NCBI RefSeq assembly: GCF_013283785.1
Contig: NZ_JABCPZ010000033.1
Span: 1-64,000, forward strand
DNA from: Nonomuraea antri
GTDB taxonomy: Bacteria > Actinomycetota > Actinomycetes > Streptosporangiales > Streptosporangiaceae
Direction: 5' to 3'
Length of the DNA: 64,000 nt
The notes below the pieces were generated by a model. That model had not been told where the DNA came from. It saw nothing but the letters and a program-made list of their open reading frames with translations, and did not search any database. A program made the position numbers and the translations under genes. Shown one piece after another: positions 26,301 through 34,367 of this stretch. Every line of letters begins with the position of its first letter. Position 1 is the first letter of the stretch.

Positions 26301-29300
26301 GGTGGTCTTGCTGCCGGGCGCGACCGTCTTGGTGAGCACGCCCGCGTTGTTGTAGGTGAATGTGGTCGTGTACGCGGTGCTGGTCGGCTTGCGTTCGATC
26401 ACGGTCTGGGTGATCTTGCGGCCGAGGTCGTCGTAGGTGGCCTGGGTACGGGCGCCGTTCGGGTCCACGGCCGCCAGTTGCTCGCCGGCCAGGTCGAATT
26501 CGTTGATCCGGACGCCGCCTGGCCCGGAGGGCCCGGGGTCGGTGGTGCGGACCAGGTTGCCGAGCGCGTCGTACTCCGTCGTGGTCGCGTAGCCGCGCGG
26601 GTCGACGGTCTTGGTCAGACGTCCCGCCTTGTCATACGTGCGGGAGATCGTCGGGGTGACCGCCGTTCCGCCAGGCGGAGTGTATGCGGGCATGGTCAGC
26701 GACACCGGCCGGCCCGCCTTGTCATAGGCCGTGGTGATCACGCCGCCTTCGGCATCGACGGTGTGGGTCTGGTTGCCGAACGCGTCATAGCCTGCCCGGG
26801 TGGTCGGCCTGGCGCTCGCCGCATCCGCGCCTGCCTTCTCCACCTGTACCGCCGGGGCCTTGGTCTCGATCAGACGACCGATGGCGTCGTAACGGTTGCT
26901 GACGGTGAAGTCGGCGGCGGTGGCGCCGTCGGCATTGCCACGCGGGTCGGTTGCGCCGGTGACCAGGCCACGGTCGTCGACCTCCCACGTGGTGACGATG
27001 TCCTGATCGCCGTTCTCCACCGTCTGCCGGGTCATGACTCCGGCGGCGTTATAGGCGTACGTGACCGTTTCCGCACGGGCTTCCCCGGTCTTGGTCCGGG
27101 TCTCCTTGGCGATCAAACCATTGGCGTCGTATTCACGGACGACCTTGCGCTTGAGTGACGTCGGGTCGAACGTGCTCGACGTGAGCCGACCGGCGGCGTC
27201 ATAGACGTACTGGGTCGTGGTGGTCTGTGTCCCGGTGGGGCCTGGGGTGACCTTGCTGATCAGGTGACCGGCGTTGTCGTAGGTGTTGCTTTCCAGGATG
27301 ACATCGGTGGTCGTGGTGAGCCCGTTCAGCTTGACGTCGTCCGCGATCACTTGGGACTGACGGTTGTCCGCGTAGTACTTGTAGGACGTCTTGCGCCCCA
27401 TGGAGTCGACGCGGGCGGCGAGGCGGCCGCCGAAGTCGTAGGAGAGCGACTCCAGCACGATTTCCTTGGCCGGCTGAGGACTGACCGGGCTACCCGTCCA
27501 GTTCTTCAACGTTCGCGACGCCAGTTCGCCCCGCGTGGTGTAGGTGAAGCCGTACACCGAACCCAACTCGTCGGTCACGCTCGTTTGCAGGCCGAGAGTG
27601 CTCCAGGTGGCGCGAACCTGACCGCCTTCGGGGTCTGTCTTGGTCTCGGGCCGACCGTGATCATCGTAGGTGTAGACAGTGGTTCGGGCCGAATTGCCGC
27701 CAGTCAGATCGCTGACTGTTTCAGTGAGCCGGTTGCCGTCCGGGTCATAGGTAAAGGTCGTCTTCGCGGTGTGCGTGACGCCTGTGATCTCGTTCTTCAC
27801 TCCCGGCGCGGTCTCGGTCTCGGTCCTGCCGAAAGTGTCGTAGGTAAAGGTAGAGGTCACCCCGTCCGGGTGAGCATCGGACACCTGCGTCTGGCTGATC
27901 AGTCGGCCTAGGGCGTCGTGCTCTCGTCGGACGACAAGCCCGGTCGGCGCGGTCTGTTCTGCTAAGTCACCCGCAGCGTTGTAGCTGAACCTGGTGACAT
28001 TGCCCTTGGCGTCGGTGCTGGTCTTCAGCAGGCCCGCCGGCGTGGTGCCGCCGCCGACCGCAGGTTCGTTGCCATCGGTGTAGGTGACCGTCTTGGAGCG
28101 GCCGTTGGGAAAGTCCAGCGTTGCCGGGCTGGTCTCCTTGATCAACCCGCCGTACTGATCATAGTCATAGCTGATGGCGTACGTGTTGTCGGTGCTGCCG
28201 GCGGACCTGGCGTCGCGAGATTTGACGACACGGTCATTGCGCGGGTCGAACTCGTCGCCGGTGTTGAGGTAGTACGCGGTGTGAGAGGTCTGGCAGCTGC
28301 TGGACGTCCGGCAAGTAGTCGTGGCGATGACGTTCCCGCGGCTGTCGTTCGCGCGGGTGACACTATTGCCATTCGGGTCGGTGACTTTGGCCAGGAACCC
28401 GCCGGTGTCGTAGGTGTAGCTGGTCTTCTTGTCCTCCTGATCGGTAGTGGACACGAGTCGGTAGCCGCGCCAGGGATCGTGCTCGGACGACAGGGAGATT
28501 TGTGACGGGTCGATGACGCTGACGGTGCTGACCCGCTTGGTGTAGTCGAGGACCGGCACGCCGATCTTCCAGGTGCCGCCGTGGGCGTCGGTCATGGTGC
28601 TCAACCGGCCGCTGGCCGCGTCGTAGACGGCCGCCATCGAGGTCCGACCGGACGGGAGTGTGATCTTGGAGAGGGAGAACGCCGCTTCTGCCCGGGCGTC
28701 ATAGTGAGCCCGCACTTCGCCAGCCGTCAGTGCCCTGTCGTAGAGGGAAACCTCGTCGATGGATCCCTGGAAGCCGAACTCTTTCGGCTGGCTGATCCCG
28801 GCCGGTGTTCCAGGCACGGAGGCGGAGTCGGCCGCACCGGTGCCGATCACCGAGCCGTCGAGCCAATCCCAGTCCTCCACGCCCATCGCCCCGGTCCCCG
28901 CCGATGCGCCGTCCACATACAGCGTGGTGACCTCGCCGGCGACGGTGATGACCGCGTGGTGCCACTGGCCGTCGTTCACCGGCTGAGGTGAGGTCACCGG
29001 GGTACCGGGGCTCTCACCGCCCAGAGCGAGCTTCAGCTGGCCGCGCAGCTTGCCGTCGGTGCCGACGTACAGGCCGGGCACGCCGTAGCCGGGATTGGAC
29101 GGCTTCCACGATCCCTGCCCGGCCCAGAAGATGAACCCGGACTGGGTGGTCTTGAACCAGGACTCGACCGTCACCTGGTCGCCCAGTTTGGGCAGCATGG
29201 GGCCGAGCTCGAAGTGGGAGGAGCGCCCGCTGCCCTGGAACGTGGCGGCCGCATTGGTCGTACCCGCCAGCGCACCCGGTTGCCCTGTCAGTGTGCCGCT

Positions 29301-30833
29301 TCCGAATCGCGTGCAGCCCAGCGCGTCGGCCTCGTCCGGGAAGCACTGCACCGTGCCCACTTCCGGCCAGGTCTCGGTCCTGACTTCGCCCAGCCTGAAG
29401 TAGTGCACAGGACGGTCGTCCAGGACGGTCTCGCGATACCGTGAGGCGCTGCCATAGTCGTAGACGGTGCAGGCATCTCCCTGTCCAGGAGCGCACATCC
29501 TGACCAGGCGATCGCCGTCGTAGTGGTAGGTCCACACCAAGGGTGTCCCGTGGACGGGGTCGGTGGACACCGAGCCGACGTGCTCACCGGTCCAGGAGAA
29601 CGTCAACGACCGCCCACCGATCGCGGTGACCTTGGTGAGCTTCCCGTCGGTGTAGGTCAGCATCTGCCCACGACCACGGCTGTCGGTGACCTTCGACAGG
29701 CGGCCCTGAGCGTCGAACTCATACGAGTTCGACTGCTTGTCCATCACCTTCCAGCCGCCGGCGGGCAGCTTGGCCAGCGTGATGTGCATACCGGGCGGAG
29801 GCTGGTAGGTGTTCTTTCCCGCGTGTTGCGCGAATCGCAACTGCCGCCCGTCCGGATAGGTGAGCAGCAACGATTCCGGCGTCCCACCCTCGGACTCGAT
29901 CTTCATGTCGAAGCGGGTGGACCAGCCCGCGCCGAACATCGCCTTGGCCCGTCTGTCCAAGCTGTTGTAAGAGCGCACCACCGCAAGCGGCACACTTCCG
30001 GGCGTCGCCACCGCGGCATCGGTGACCGTCGTGGTGTAGTTACCGGCCAGCTGATGGAAATCCTGACCATTGGCGGCCTGACCGGCCAGCAGGGAACTGA
30101 CTATCGGCTGGCGAACACCGGTGGTGAAATACAGGTCCGTCAAAACACTGGTCGCCCCGGTGTTGGTATCGCGCGCCCGGACCTGCCAGACATAAGTCCG
30201 GCCCCACTGCAGCTTTCCGGCGGGGACCCTCCAATACGGGTCGGTCCACGGCTTCCACGGTGAGGTGGTGCATGCGCCCGACCCGATCGTTTCACAGACC
30301 CGGTATTCTCGCTCGACCTGCCAGGCAGGATAAATGCCGGTATTGGCGGCGTCAGCGCGTAGCAATGGAGTCAGGGTGTCGACCTCGGAACCGCTCTCCG
30401 GATAAACCGGCCCGACCGATGGACTGTCGGCCATCGTGCTCGCACGCGTCTCAACGGGACGCGATGCCTTCCGCTCGAGACCGTCCCGGGGGATCCACCC
30501 CCTGGGCCGCTCGCGCTGAACCGTCGGGCTCGGGACGACGTGCTTGTCCAGCGCCAACGCACCCTTGGGAGGCCTGAGGTGCTTCTGGTCGACCTGAAGG
30601 TCCCGGCCACTTTCCTGAGTGACAGAGGAATCCACCAAGAAAGGCAAGGGGCCGCTATTGCCTCGCATCTGCTTCGGGGTTTCGACTCCCGCTTGAACGC
30701 TGGCAACCGACCTGATATCAGCCATCGCTGGTTGAACCGCGAGTTGCACAAGACCCGGCAGTGCGAGCATCGCTGCAATACCGACGATCCTCGCCGATGA
30801 ACGGGGGCCAGAGCAGCCGAAAAGCCAGCGCAT
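23361..30833 (-). CDS. secreted RHS/YD-repeat polymorphic toxin
   Basis: A 2490-residue protein. The order is: a signal peptide (residues 1 to about 38, ending AVQPAMA), an Fn3-like segment (about 140-250), a DUF6531-type start of the shell (NYTTTVTDAAVATPGSVPL, near 265), a LamG-like jelly-roll insert (about 500-715, with WFKTTQSGFIFWAG and DGQWHHAVITV), then dozens of YD repeats (GRLTKVTDSRG-type, YDxxGR) to about residue 2050. The RHS core box follows (GYQGEYTDPDTGKVNMHARW, then YTYANASPLTGADPTGHY), ending near residue 2130. The last 360 or so residues differ from the shell and include VCGGRHCTPEEAVAACRKLG; I do not recognise this tip. RHS shells enclose a C-terminal toxin used against neighbours. 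The tip-encoding DNA is AT-rich, as in swapped toxin cassettes. Confidence 0.93.
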   Translation of the reverse strand: MRWLFGCSGPRSSARIVGIAAMLALPGLVQLAVQPAMADIRSVASVQAGVETPKQMRGNSGPLPFLVDSSVTQESGRDLQVDQKHLRPPKGALALDKHVVPSPTVQRERPRGWIPRDGLERKASRPVETRASTMADSPSVGPVYPESGSEVDTLTPLLRADAANTGIYPAWQVEREYRVCETIGSGACTTSPWKPWTDPYWRVPAGKLQWGRTYVWQVRARDTNTGATSVLTDLYFTTGVRQPIVSSLLAGQAANGQDFHQLAGNYTTTVTDAAVATPGSVPLAVVRSYNSLDRRAKAMFGAGWSTRFDMKIESEGGTPESLLLTYPDGRQLRFAQHAGKNTYQPPPGMHITLAKLPAGGWKVMDKQSNSYEFDAQGRLSKVTDSRGRGQMLTYTDGKLTKVTAIGGRSLTFSWTGEHVGSVSTDPVHGTPLVWTYHYDGDRLVRMCAPGQGDACTVYDYGSASRYRETVLDDRPVHYFRLGEVRTETWPEVGTVQCFPDEADALGCTRFGSGTLTGQPGALAGTTNAAATFQGSGRSSHFELGPMLPKLGDQVTVESWFKTTQSGFIFWAGQGSWKPSNPGYGVPGLYVGTDGKLRGQLKLALGGESPGTPVTSPQPVNDGQWHHAVITVAGEVTTLYVDGASAGTGAMGVEDWDWLDGSVIGTGAADSASVPGTPAGISQPKEFGFQGSIDEVSLYDRALTAGEVRAHYDARAEAAFSLSKITLPSGRTSMAAVYDAASGRLSTMTDAHGGTWKIGVPVLDYTKRVSTVSVIDPSQISLSSEHDPWRGYRLVSTTDQEDKKTSYTYDTGGFLAKVTDPNGNSVTRANDSRGNVIATTTCRTSSSCQTSHTAYYLNTGDEFDPRNDRVVKSRDARSAGSTDNTYAISYDYDQYGGLIKETSPATLDFPNGRSKTVTYTDGNEPAVGGGTTPAGLLKTSTDAKGNVTRFSYNAAGDLAEQTAPTGLVVRREHDALGRLISQTQVSDAHPDGVTSTFTYDTFGRTETETAPGVKNEITGVTHTAKTTFTYDPDGNRLTETVSDLTGGNSARTTVYTYDDHGRPETKTDPEGGQVRATWSTLGLQTSVTDELGSVYGFTYTTRGELASRTLKNWTGSPVSPQPAKEIVLESLSYDFGGRLAARVDSMGRKTSYKYYADNRQSQVIADDVKLNGLTTTTDVILESNTYDNAGHLISKVTPGPTGTQTTTTQYVYDAAGRLTSSTFDPTSLKRKVVREYDANGLIAKETRTKTGEARAETVTYAYNAAGVMTRQTVENGDQDIVTTWEVDDRGLVTGATDPRGNADGATAADFTVSNRYDAIGRLIETKAPAVQVEKAGADAASARPTTRAGYDAFGNQTHTVDAEGGVITTAYDKAGRPVSLTMPAYTPPGGTAVTPTISRTYDKAGRLTKTVDPRGYATTTEYDALGNLVRTTDPGPSGPGGVRINEFDLAGEQLAAVDPNGARTQATYDDLGRKITQTVIERKPTSTAYTTTFTYNNAGVLTKTVAPGSKTTVFEVNAAGEIKTATDPAGNATTSTYDLAGRPLKVTDATGTATETAYDLAGRLTTVKELNPAGTVVRTTSAGYDLAGNVVSQTSGEGHTTRQTFDALNRLTSLIEPVKAGEEIVTRFGYDAVGARTKLTDGRGNTTWTGYNSLGLVENVIEPATAQHPDAADRTWTYSYDKAGNNTAILQPGGVRIDRTYDHLGRLTKEDGTGGGAATAQRTFGYDPAGQPITAGDYTLEYNDRGQLTKLTPSSGPATSMAYDANGNLTQRVDAAGTATFTWDNANRVKTASDPVTGRTWTYGYDKANRVTSLTSANPANTQTLGYDDLGRANSQILKSSSGTELAKITYGWDKDDNLTTKTTSGLAGAGTNTYGYDHAGRLTSWTAPGGAVTAYEWDAAGNRTKAGDKAYTYDERNRLTAGDDTTYAYTPRGTLASQTKAGATTQLTFDAFDRLIADGDSLYSYDVFDRLTRRISGTTNQQHHYSGLGNDLAAISVSGSTQARYARDPFGALLGLQEGTDPAVGAFNDLHGDLVGTYTGTTVNGSTAFDPFGQATAQTGGKASLGYQGEYTDPDTGKVNMHARWYQPSTGTFTSRDTATLNPSPSVQANRYTYANASPLTGADPTGHYTAGLGFDPGYSGSATVTIGSGTGYGPGGGGESVIGDALGGGEGALGCSGPALEICGSADFSAVIEADPEWYYDNFIKPNLPSFDDDEAKRIGVTTEGEPAQPGYWDVSKQERETFAGFAQKTDDEKELRRLWQKIRSLAQASKLRGAAGAKARAALKKLHADSKTPRGTREGDVCGGRHCTPEEAVAACRKLGYSKAQCAEKNWVQGGWKLFLKIEGVWNHASSDKAPSQFMKDLVSFAMDYVAKAAFPDYRYRFDIQYRDTMFIWRKTDSLKICLNESCVRYRMLYRTQWRTTVQTHWKAWVSVQGRLRFTDKWVTTWEGHYNAGRPYYTYKTWDGTPDEAYLSICKSVNESANGEMCSH

Positions 30834-30939
30834 ATGCTGTCACACTCCGAACCAACGAGAGTCAACCTTGGGGACGTCGAACACGCCACTCCCCGCCCAC
30901 TGCTGACGCAGCCGGCTCAGAGCATTCAAAACGCCCAAA

Positions 30940-30977
30940 GATTAACTTCCTCTTTATTTCGGACACAAGATCCGAAA
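30940..30977 (-). promoter_or_regulatory. candidate RHS promoter and overlapping palindrome
   Basis: On the minus strand TTGTGT (30963-30968) and TTAATC (30940-30945) are 17 bp apart, about 100 bp before the RHS start. A perfect seven-base dyad TTTCGGA-N7-TCCGAAA (30957-30977) overlaps the -35 element, where a repressor would act. The pairing of both signals is my inference. Confidence 0.48.
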
Positions 30978-31412
30978 TCGTCATGACTCAACTGCGCTAA
31001 GTGACCGCGGGAGGGTATCGGGGTCAAACCTGCAGCAGACTCCATGTCACGATTGCTGCTGTCCGGAGCCTGAGCACGTATCGCATGCCCCACTCACGCC
31101 AGGCGAATGGGTTGCGCTCACTCCCACCGCAGCAGCGCATAGATTGGCCGACTCTTCGGGTTCGGCCTCGATTTCGGCCACGCCAGATGTCGTATTGGCT
31201 GATGTGCTTTCCGGGCTCGCCGCATCCCGAACCTCCGAGCGCTCGCGGATGAGGCCGGCGGTGAAGCCGTTGTCGAGCATGCGGCCGAGGGAAACCCCGG
31301 TACATGGGTTTCCTCACGTCGTCCGGTATCCGTCGGCGTTGAGCCCCAGGGGTGCGTTGGCGCATGGGCTCACCGGCCACGGAGCGTTCGTAGAAGGTCT
31401 ACGGAGCAGCGG
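30978..31412. other. island right end, no convincing gene
   Basis: Short open frames exist on both strands but none has a ribosome-binding site plus the codon bias of this genome. One hairpin, GGAAACCC (31290-31297) and GGGTTTCC (31306-31313) around eight bases, stands out. The stretch ends exactly where the right leader repeat begins. Confidence 0.5.
31290..31313. repeat. perfect 8-bp hairpin
   Basis: GGAAACCC and GGGTTTCC flank CGGTACAT, about 100 bp from the right end of the island. It may be a terminator or a recombination relic; no T-run follows on either strand. Confidence 0.4.
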
Positions 31413-31613
31413 GCGAGGCACCGCCCCGGCCCATTCCTTGTACGGCCGGGGCCACAACGTCCTCGGTGCTCTCCGGGGACCGCCGCAGGGGACGGCGGGA
31501 AACAGGGCCTCGTGATGAGACGCGCGCACGATACGGGGGTTGCGCACTCATCGCGAGGCCCTCGGCGTTCCTGCCTGGTGGTCCCTGTTATAGTCGCCCG
31601 CGACGCGGGGTGC
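31413..31613 (+). repeat. direct repeat, right copy (intact tenA leader)
   Basis: The 201-bp partner of 21406-21607, about 97 percent identical by hand count. Here it continues directly into the complete TPP aptamer and tenA, so this copy is probably the functional one. It contains a -10-like TATAGT at 31589-31594, which would start transcription near 31601, the first base of the aptamer. Confidence 0.92.
31505..31561 (+). other. long conserved hairpin, right copy
   Basis: GGGCCTCGTGATGAG (31505-31519) pairs with CTCATCGCGAGGCCC (31547-31561), with one C-to-T change relative to the left copy that turns a G-C pair into G-U and so keeps the RNA fold. It lies just upstream of the tenA promoter and may end transcription coming from the left. 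Confidence 0.7.
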
Positions 31614-31679
31614 CCGGATGGCCGGGCTGAGATCACACCCGTCGAACCTGATCTAGTTCGCACTAGCGAAGGGACGTCG
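31601..31679 (+). promoter_or_regulatory. TPP riboswitch (thi box) controlling tenA
   Basis: All conserved elements are present in order: CGGGGTGC, GGCTGAGA, ACCCGTCGAACCTGATCTAG and AGCGAAGGGA. The P1 helix is CGACG (31601-31605) with CGTCG (31675-31679), and the tenA ATG follows at once. The only Shine-Dalgarno, GAAGGGA, is inside the aptamer, so binding of thiamine pyrophosphate should hide it and block translation. No separate terminator stem is visible, which agrees with translational control, the common mode in actinobacteria. Confidence 0.96.
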
Positions 31680-32375
31680 ATGTTCTGCGACGACGTGTGG
31701 AAGCGCACCGCCGACCTGGTGAGCGCGATCCACGAGCACCCGTTCAACACCGCTCTCGGCGACGGCACGCTCGACCGGGACCGGTTCGCCTTCTACATCG
31801 TCCAGGACGGGCGGTACCTGGAGGCGTTCTCCAAGGCGCTGGCCACCGCGTCGGTGCGGGCCGCCGATCCGGGTGATGCGGCGTTCTTCGCGCGGAGTGC
31901 TCACACCGCGCTGGCCGCCGAGCGGATGCTGCACGCGGGGTACGTCCAGGAGCTCGGCGCGGCAGCCGAGGGGATCGCCACGTCGCCGACCTGCTTGGCG
32001 TACTCGTCCTTTCTGCAGGCCACGGCGCTGGCCGCGCCTTATCCGGTGCTGGTGGCCGCGGTGCTGCCGTGCTTCTGGATCTATCAGGACGTCGGCAGCG
32101 CCCTGCTCGCGCGGACCGGCGATCTGACCGAGCATCCGTACCGGGCCTGGATCTCCACCTACTCCGACCCGGACTTCGCGGCCTCGGTCGAGCAGATCAA
32201 GGCGATCACCGACAGGCTCGCGGCAGGTGCGGACGCCGCGACGCGTGAGGCCATGGCCGACGCCTACGGGCGGGCGGCGGCGTACGAGTGGATGTTCTGG
32301 GACAGCGCGTGGCGGCGCGAGACGTGGCCGACCGCGCAGTGGCTGGCCCCCGTCACCCCGCGCCCCTGGGCCTGA
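31680..32375 (+). CDS. tenA: TenA family thiaminase II / aminopyrimidine aminohydrolase
   Basis: A 231-residue all-helical enzyme that salvages the pyrimidine part of degraded thiamin (formylaminopyrimidine pathway) in the cytoplasm. The nucleophile cysteine is in LPCFWIYQDVG near residue 123 and the catalytic glutamate is in YEWMFWDSAW near residue 203; the early aromatic segment FAFYIVQDGRYL is also typical. The ATG at 31680 is fixed by the riboswitch; a longer frame would start inside the leader. TPP control through the adjacent aptamer confirms a thiamin role. No other thiamin gene lies nearby. Confidence 0.95.
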   Translation: MFCDDVWKRTADLVSAIHEHPFNTALGDGTLDRDRFAFYIVQDGRYLEAFSKALATASVRAADPGDAAFFARSAHTALAAERMLHAGYVQELGAAAEGIATSPTCLAYSSFLQATALAAPYPVLVAAVLPCFWIYQDVGSALLARTGDLTEHPYRAWISTYSDPDFAASVEQIKAITDRLAAGADAATREAMADAYGRAAAYEWMFWDSAWRRETWPTAQWLAPVTPRPWA

Positions 32376-32767
32376 CCGGCCCGCTCCCAGAAGGCCGCCC
32401 CTGCCGGCTTTCCCGAAGGCCCGTCCGGGCCGTCTTCCCAACGGTCCGTCCGGGCCGAAGGCCCGCCCGGCCCGACGTCCCCATGGATGCCCCCGCAGAC
32501 GGTCCCGCCCCGCGTTCCGCAGGCCGGGGCCGCGCGCGCTCTACCCCTTTACCTCCCGGGGCTAAGAACCCTCGCCCGCGCAGAGGGTTTCTCTACCTCC
32601 CCCCGAACAGCCCTCTGGCCGAGTTCGCGCGGGAGTGCAAGGCTCCCCGGAGTTGAGGTGGTCCCGCGCACGGGCGGGCGGACGGCGTCGACGGCTGCGA
32701 ACGCCGCCGGCGTGGCTCCACGGCCCGGGTGCGGGCCCATGCCCGTAGCCATGAAAGGAGCGGCAGC
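32376..32767 (+). other. GC-rich spacer after tenA
   Basis: No gene is seen. Between 32415 and 32480 the words GTCCGTCCGGGCC and CCCGTCCGGGCC repeat. A hairpin at 32567-32589 may end the tenA transcript. The last bases hold the AAAGGAG of the next small gene. Confidence 0.55.
32564..32594 (+). terminator. possible terminator after tenA
   Basis: AACCCTC and GAGGGTT pair around GCCCGCGCA and are followed by TCTCT. It lies about 190 bp after the tenA stop, so the link to tenA is uncertain. Confidence 0.45.
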
Positions 32768-32968
32768 ATGCCAGGCGAGGGTCGCGTGACGGCGAGAAGG
32801 ATCAACGATCACGTGGAGGTCCTCCACACCGGCGACGAGAACACTGTGCTCGAAGTGTCACGTCACGACTGGGAGAGGTTCACCACGGCGGTCAAGGCGG
32901 GCGTGTTCGACCTCGAGACGCTCAACCGCGAGGCCCAGGCCGAGGCTCAGGCCGCCGCGAAGGCCTGA
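32768..32968 (+). CDS. small DUF397-like protein
   Basis: A 66-residue protein. The middle part, LEVSRHDWERFTTAVKAGVFD, follows the pattern of the end of DUF397 proteins (a Trp-Phe helix followed by GxFD), which are very common in actinomycetes next to helix-turn-helix partners. The rest ends in an Ala/Glu/Gln helix. AAAGGAG lies seven bases before the ATG, which makes this start better than an in-frame ATG 39 bases upstream. No helix-turn-helix partner is adjacent. Function unknown. Confidence 0.7.
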   Translation: MPGEGRVTARRINDHVEVLHTGDENTVLEVSRHDWERFTTAVKAGVFDLETLNREAQAEAQAAAKA

Positions 32969-33026
32969 TCCAACGGCCGGCCACCCGAAAAGCCATACGT
33001 AAGTACGGCCGGCCGGATGCGCGACA

Positions 33027-33069
33027 GGCGCCTGCCCTCCCCCTCCGCAGCGGGACGGCAGGCGCCTTT
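33027..33069. terminator. intrinsic terminator, probably bidirectional
   Basis: GGCGCCTGCC and GGCAGGCGCC form a perfect ten-base stem followed by TTTC on the plus strand. It sits between the convergent small gene and thiolase gene. Confidence 0.8.
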
Positions 33070-33092
33070 CACGTTCTCTCGCCTGGAAGCCG

Positions 33093-34283
33093 TTACCGGT
33101 CGGACGGGACGCGGATGATCAGCGCGTCACCCTGTCCGCCGCCGCCGCACAGCCCGGCCGCGCCCAGCCCGCCCCCGCGCCGCTTCAGCTCGTACGCCAG
33201 CGTCAGCACGATCCTGGCCCCCGACGCGCCGATCGGGTGGCCGAGCGCGATGCCGCCGCCGTTGACGTTCACCTTCTCCAGCGGCACGCCCAGCTCCTTG
33301 GCCGACTGCAGCACCACGCTGGCGAACGCCTCGTTGATCTCCACCAGGTCCAGGTCGCCGGCCGTCAGCCCCTGCTTGGCCAGGGCGTGCTTGATGGCGT
33401 TGGCGGGCTGGGACTGCAGCGACGCGTCGGGGCCGGCCACGTTGCCGTGCCTGCCGATCTCGGCCAGCCAGGGCAGCCCGAGCTCCTCGGCCTTGGCCTT
33501 GGACATCACGACCACCGCGCACGCGCCGTCGGAGATCTGGGAGGCGGAGCCGGCCGTGATCGTGCCGTCGGCGGCGAAGGCGGGGCGCAGCTTGGCGAGC
33601 GTCTCGACGGTGGTGTCGCCGCGCACGCCCTCGTCGTCCTTGACGACCACGGGCTCGCCGCGCCGCTGCGGGATCTCGACCGGGACGATCTCCTCGGCGA
33701 AGACGCCGTTCTTGATCGCGGCGGCGGCGAGTTGGTGCGAGCGGGCCGACAGCTCGTCCTGCTCCTCGCGGCCGATGCCGAGCCTGGCGTTGTACCGCTC
33801 GGTCGACTCGCCCATCGCGCACTGGTCGAAGGCGCAGAACAGCCCGTCGTGGGCCATCGAGTCGACGACGTCGGAGCCGCCGTACTTGACGCCCTTGCGC
33901 AGCCCGGGCAGCAGGTGCGGGGCGTTGGTCATGGACTCCATGCCGCCGGCCACCACGATGTCGAACTCGCCGGCCCGGATGAGCTGGTCGGCCAGGGCGA
34001 TGGCGTCGAGGCCCGACAGGCAGACCTTGTTGATCGTGAGCGACGGCACGGTCATCGGGATGCCGGCCTTGACGGCGGCCTGGCGCGACGGGATCTGGCC
34101 CGCGCCGGCCTGGAGCACCTGCCCCATGATCACGTACTGGACGTCGGTCGGCGCCACGCCGGCGCGCTCCAGCGCGGCCTTGATGGCGATGCCGCCGAGC
34201 TCCACCGCCGGCGATCCGGACAGGGACCCGAGCAGCTTGCCGATGGGGGTACGAGCTCCGGCGACGATGACGGAACCAGACAT
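33093..34283 (-). CDS. acetyl-CoA acetyltransferase (thiolase)
   Basis: A 396-residue thiolase that condenses or cleaves acetoacetyl-CoA. The acyl-binding cysteine is in [15 protein letters not shown] near residue 90, [20 protein letters not shown] near residue 345 carries the active histidine, and [11 protein letters not shown] near residue 383 holds the second cysteine. The length and all three signatures fit biosynthetic or degradative class II thiolases. AGGAGGCC precedes the ATG at 34283. It is divergent from mce, an arrangement also found in Streptomyces and mycobacteria, which suggests a shared role in odd-chain acyl and branched amino-acid carbon flow. Confidence 0.95.
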   Translation of the reverse strand: MSGSVIVAGARTPIGKLLGSLSGSPAVELGGIAIKAALERAGVAPTDVQYVIMGQVLQAGAGQIPSRQAAVKAGIPMTVPSLTINKVCLSGLDAIALADQLIRAGEFDIVVAGGMESMTNAPHLLPGLRKGVKYGGSDVVDSMAHDGLFCAFDQCAMGESTERYNARLGIGREEQDELSARSHQLAAAAIKNGVFAEEIVPVEIPQRRGEPVVVKDDEGVRGDTTVETLAKLRPAFAADGTITAGSASQISDGACAVVVMSKAKAEELGLPWLAEIGRHGNVAGPDASLQSQPANAIKHALAKQGLTAGDLDLVEINEAFASVVLQSAKELGVPLEKVNVNGGGIALGHPIGASGARIVLTLAYELKRRGGGLGAAGLCGGGGQGDALIIRVPSDR

Positions 34284-34367
34284 GGCGACGGCCTCCTGTG
34301 CGCACGTGGGGTTGTTTGACACCATACCCACGAGTAGACGGACACCCGCTATGGAGGTAGGCCACAC

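Noticed and set aside
24588..27158. 856-residue open frame on the plus strand, opposite the RHS gene
   Set aside because: It mirrors the YD-repeat frame; composition is Gly/Val/Ala-rich nonsense with no domain, and the minus-strand gene is certain.
31024..31547. Possible recombinase or transposase remnant at the right end of the island
   Set aside because: Short frames such as the one containing GFTAGLIRER gave no recognisable catalytic motif, so no mobile-element gene is claimed.
31512..31679. TenA start upstream, inside the leader
   Set aside because: It would read through the TPP aptamer; the ATG at 31680 directly follows P1 and gives the usual TenA length.
31601..31679. tRNA-like element (GTTCGAA-type loop) before tenA
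   Set aside because: The sequence fits all conserved blocks of the TPP aptamer and cannot form an acceptor and anticodon stem.
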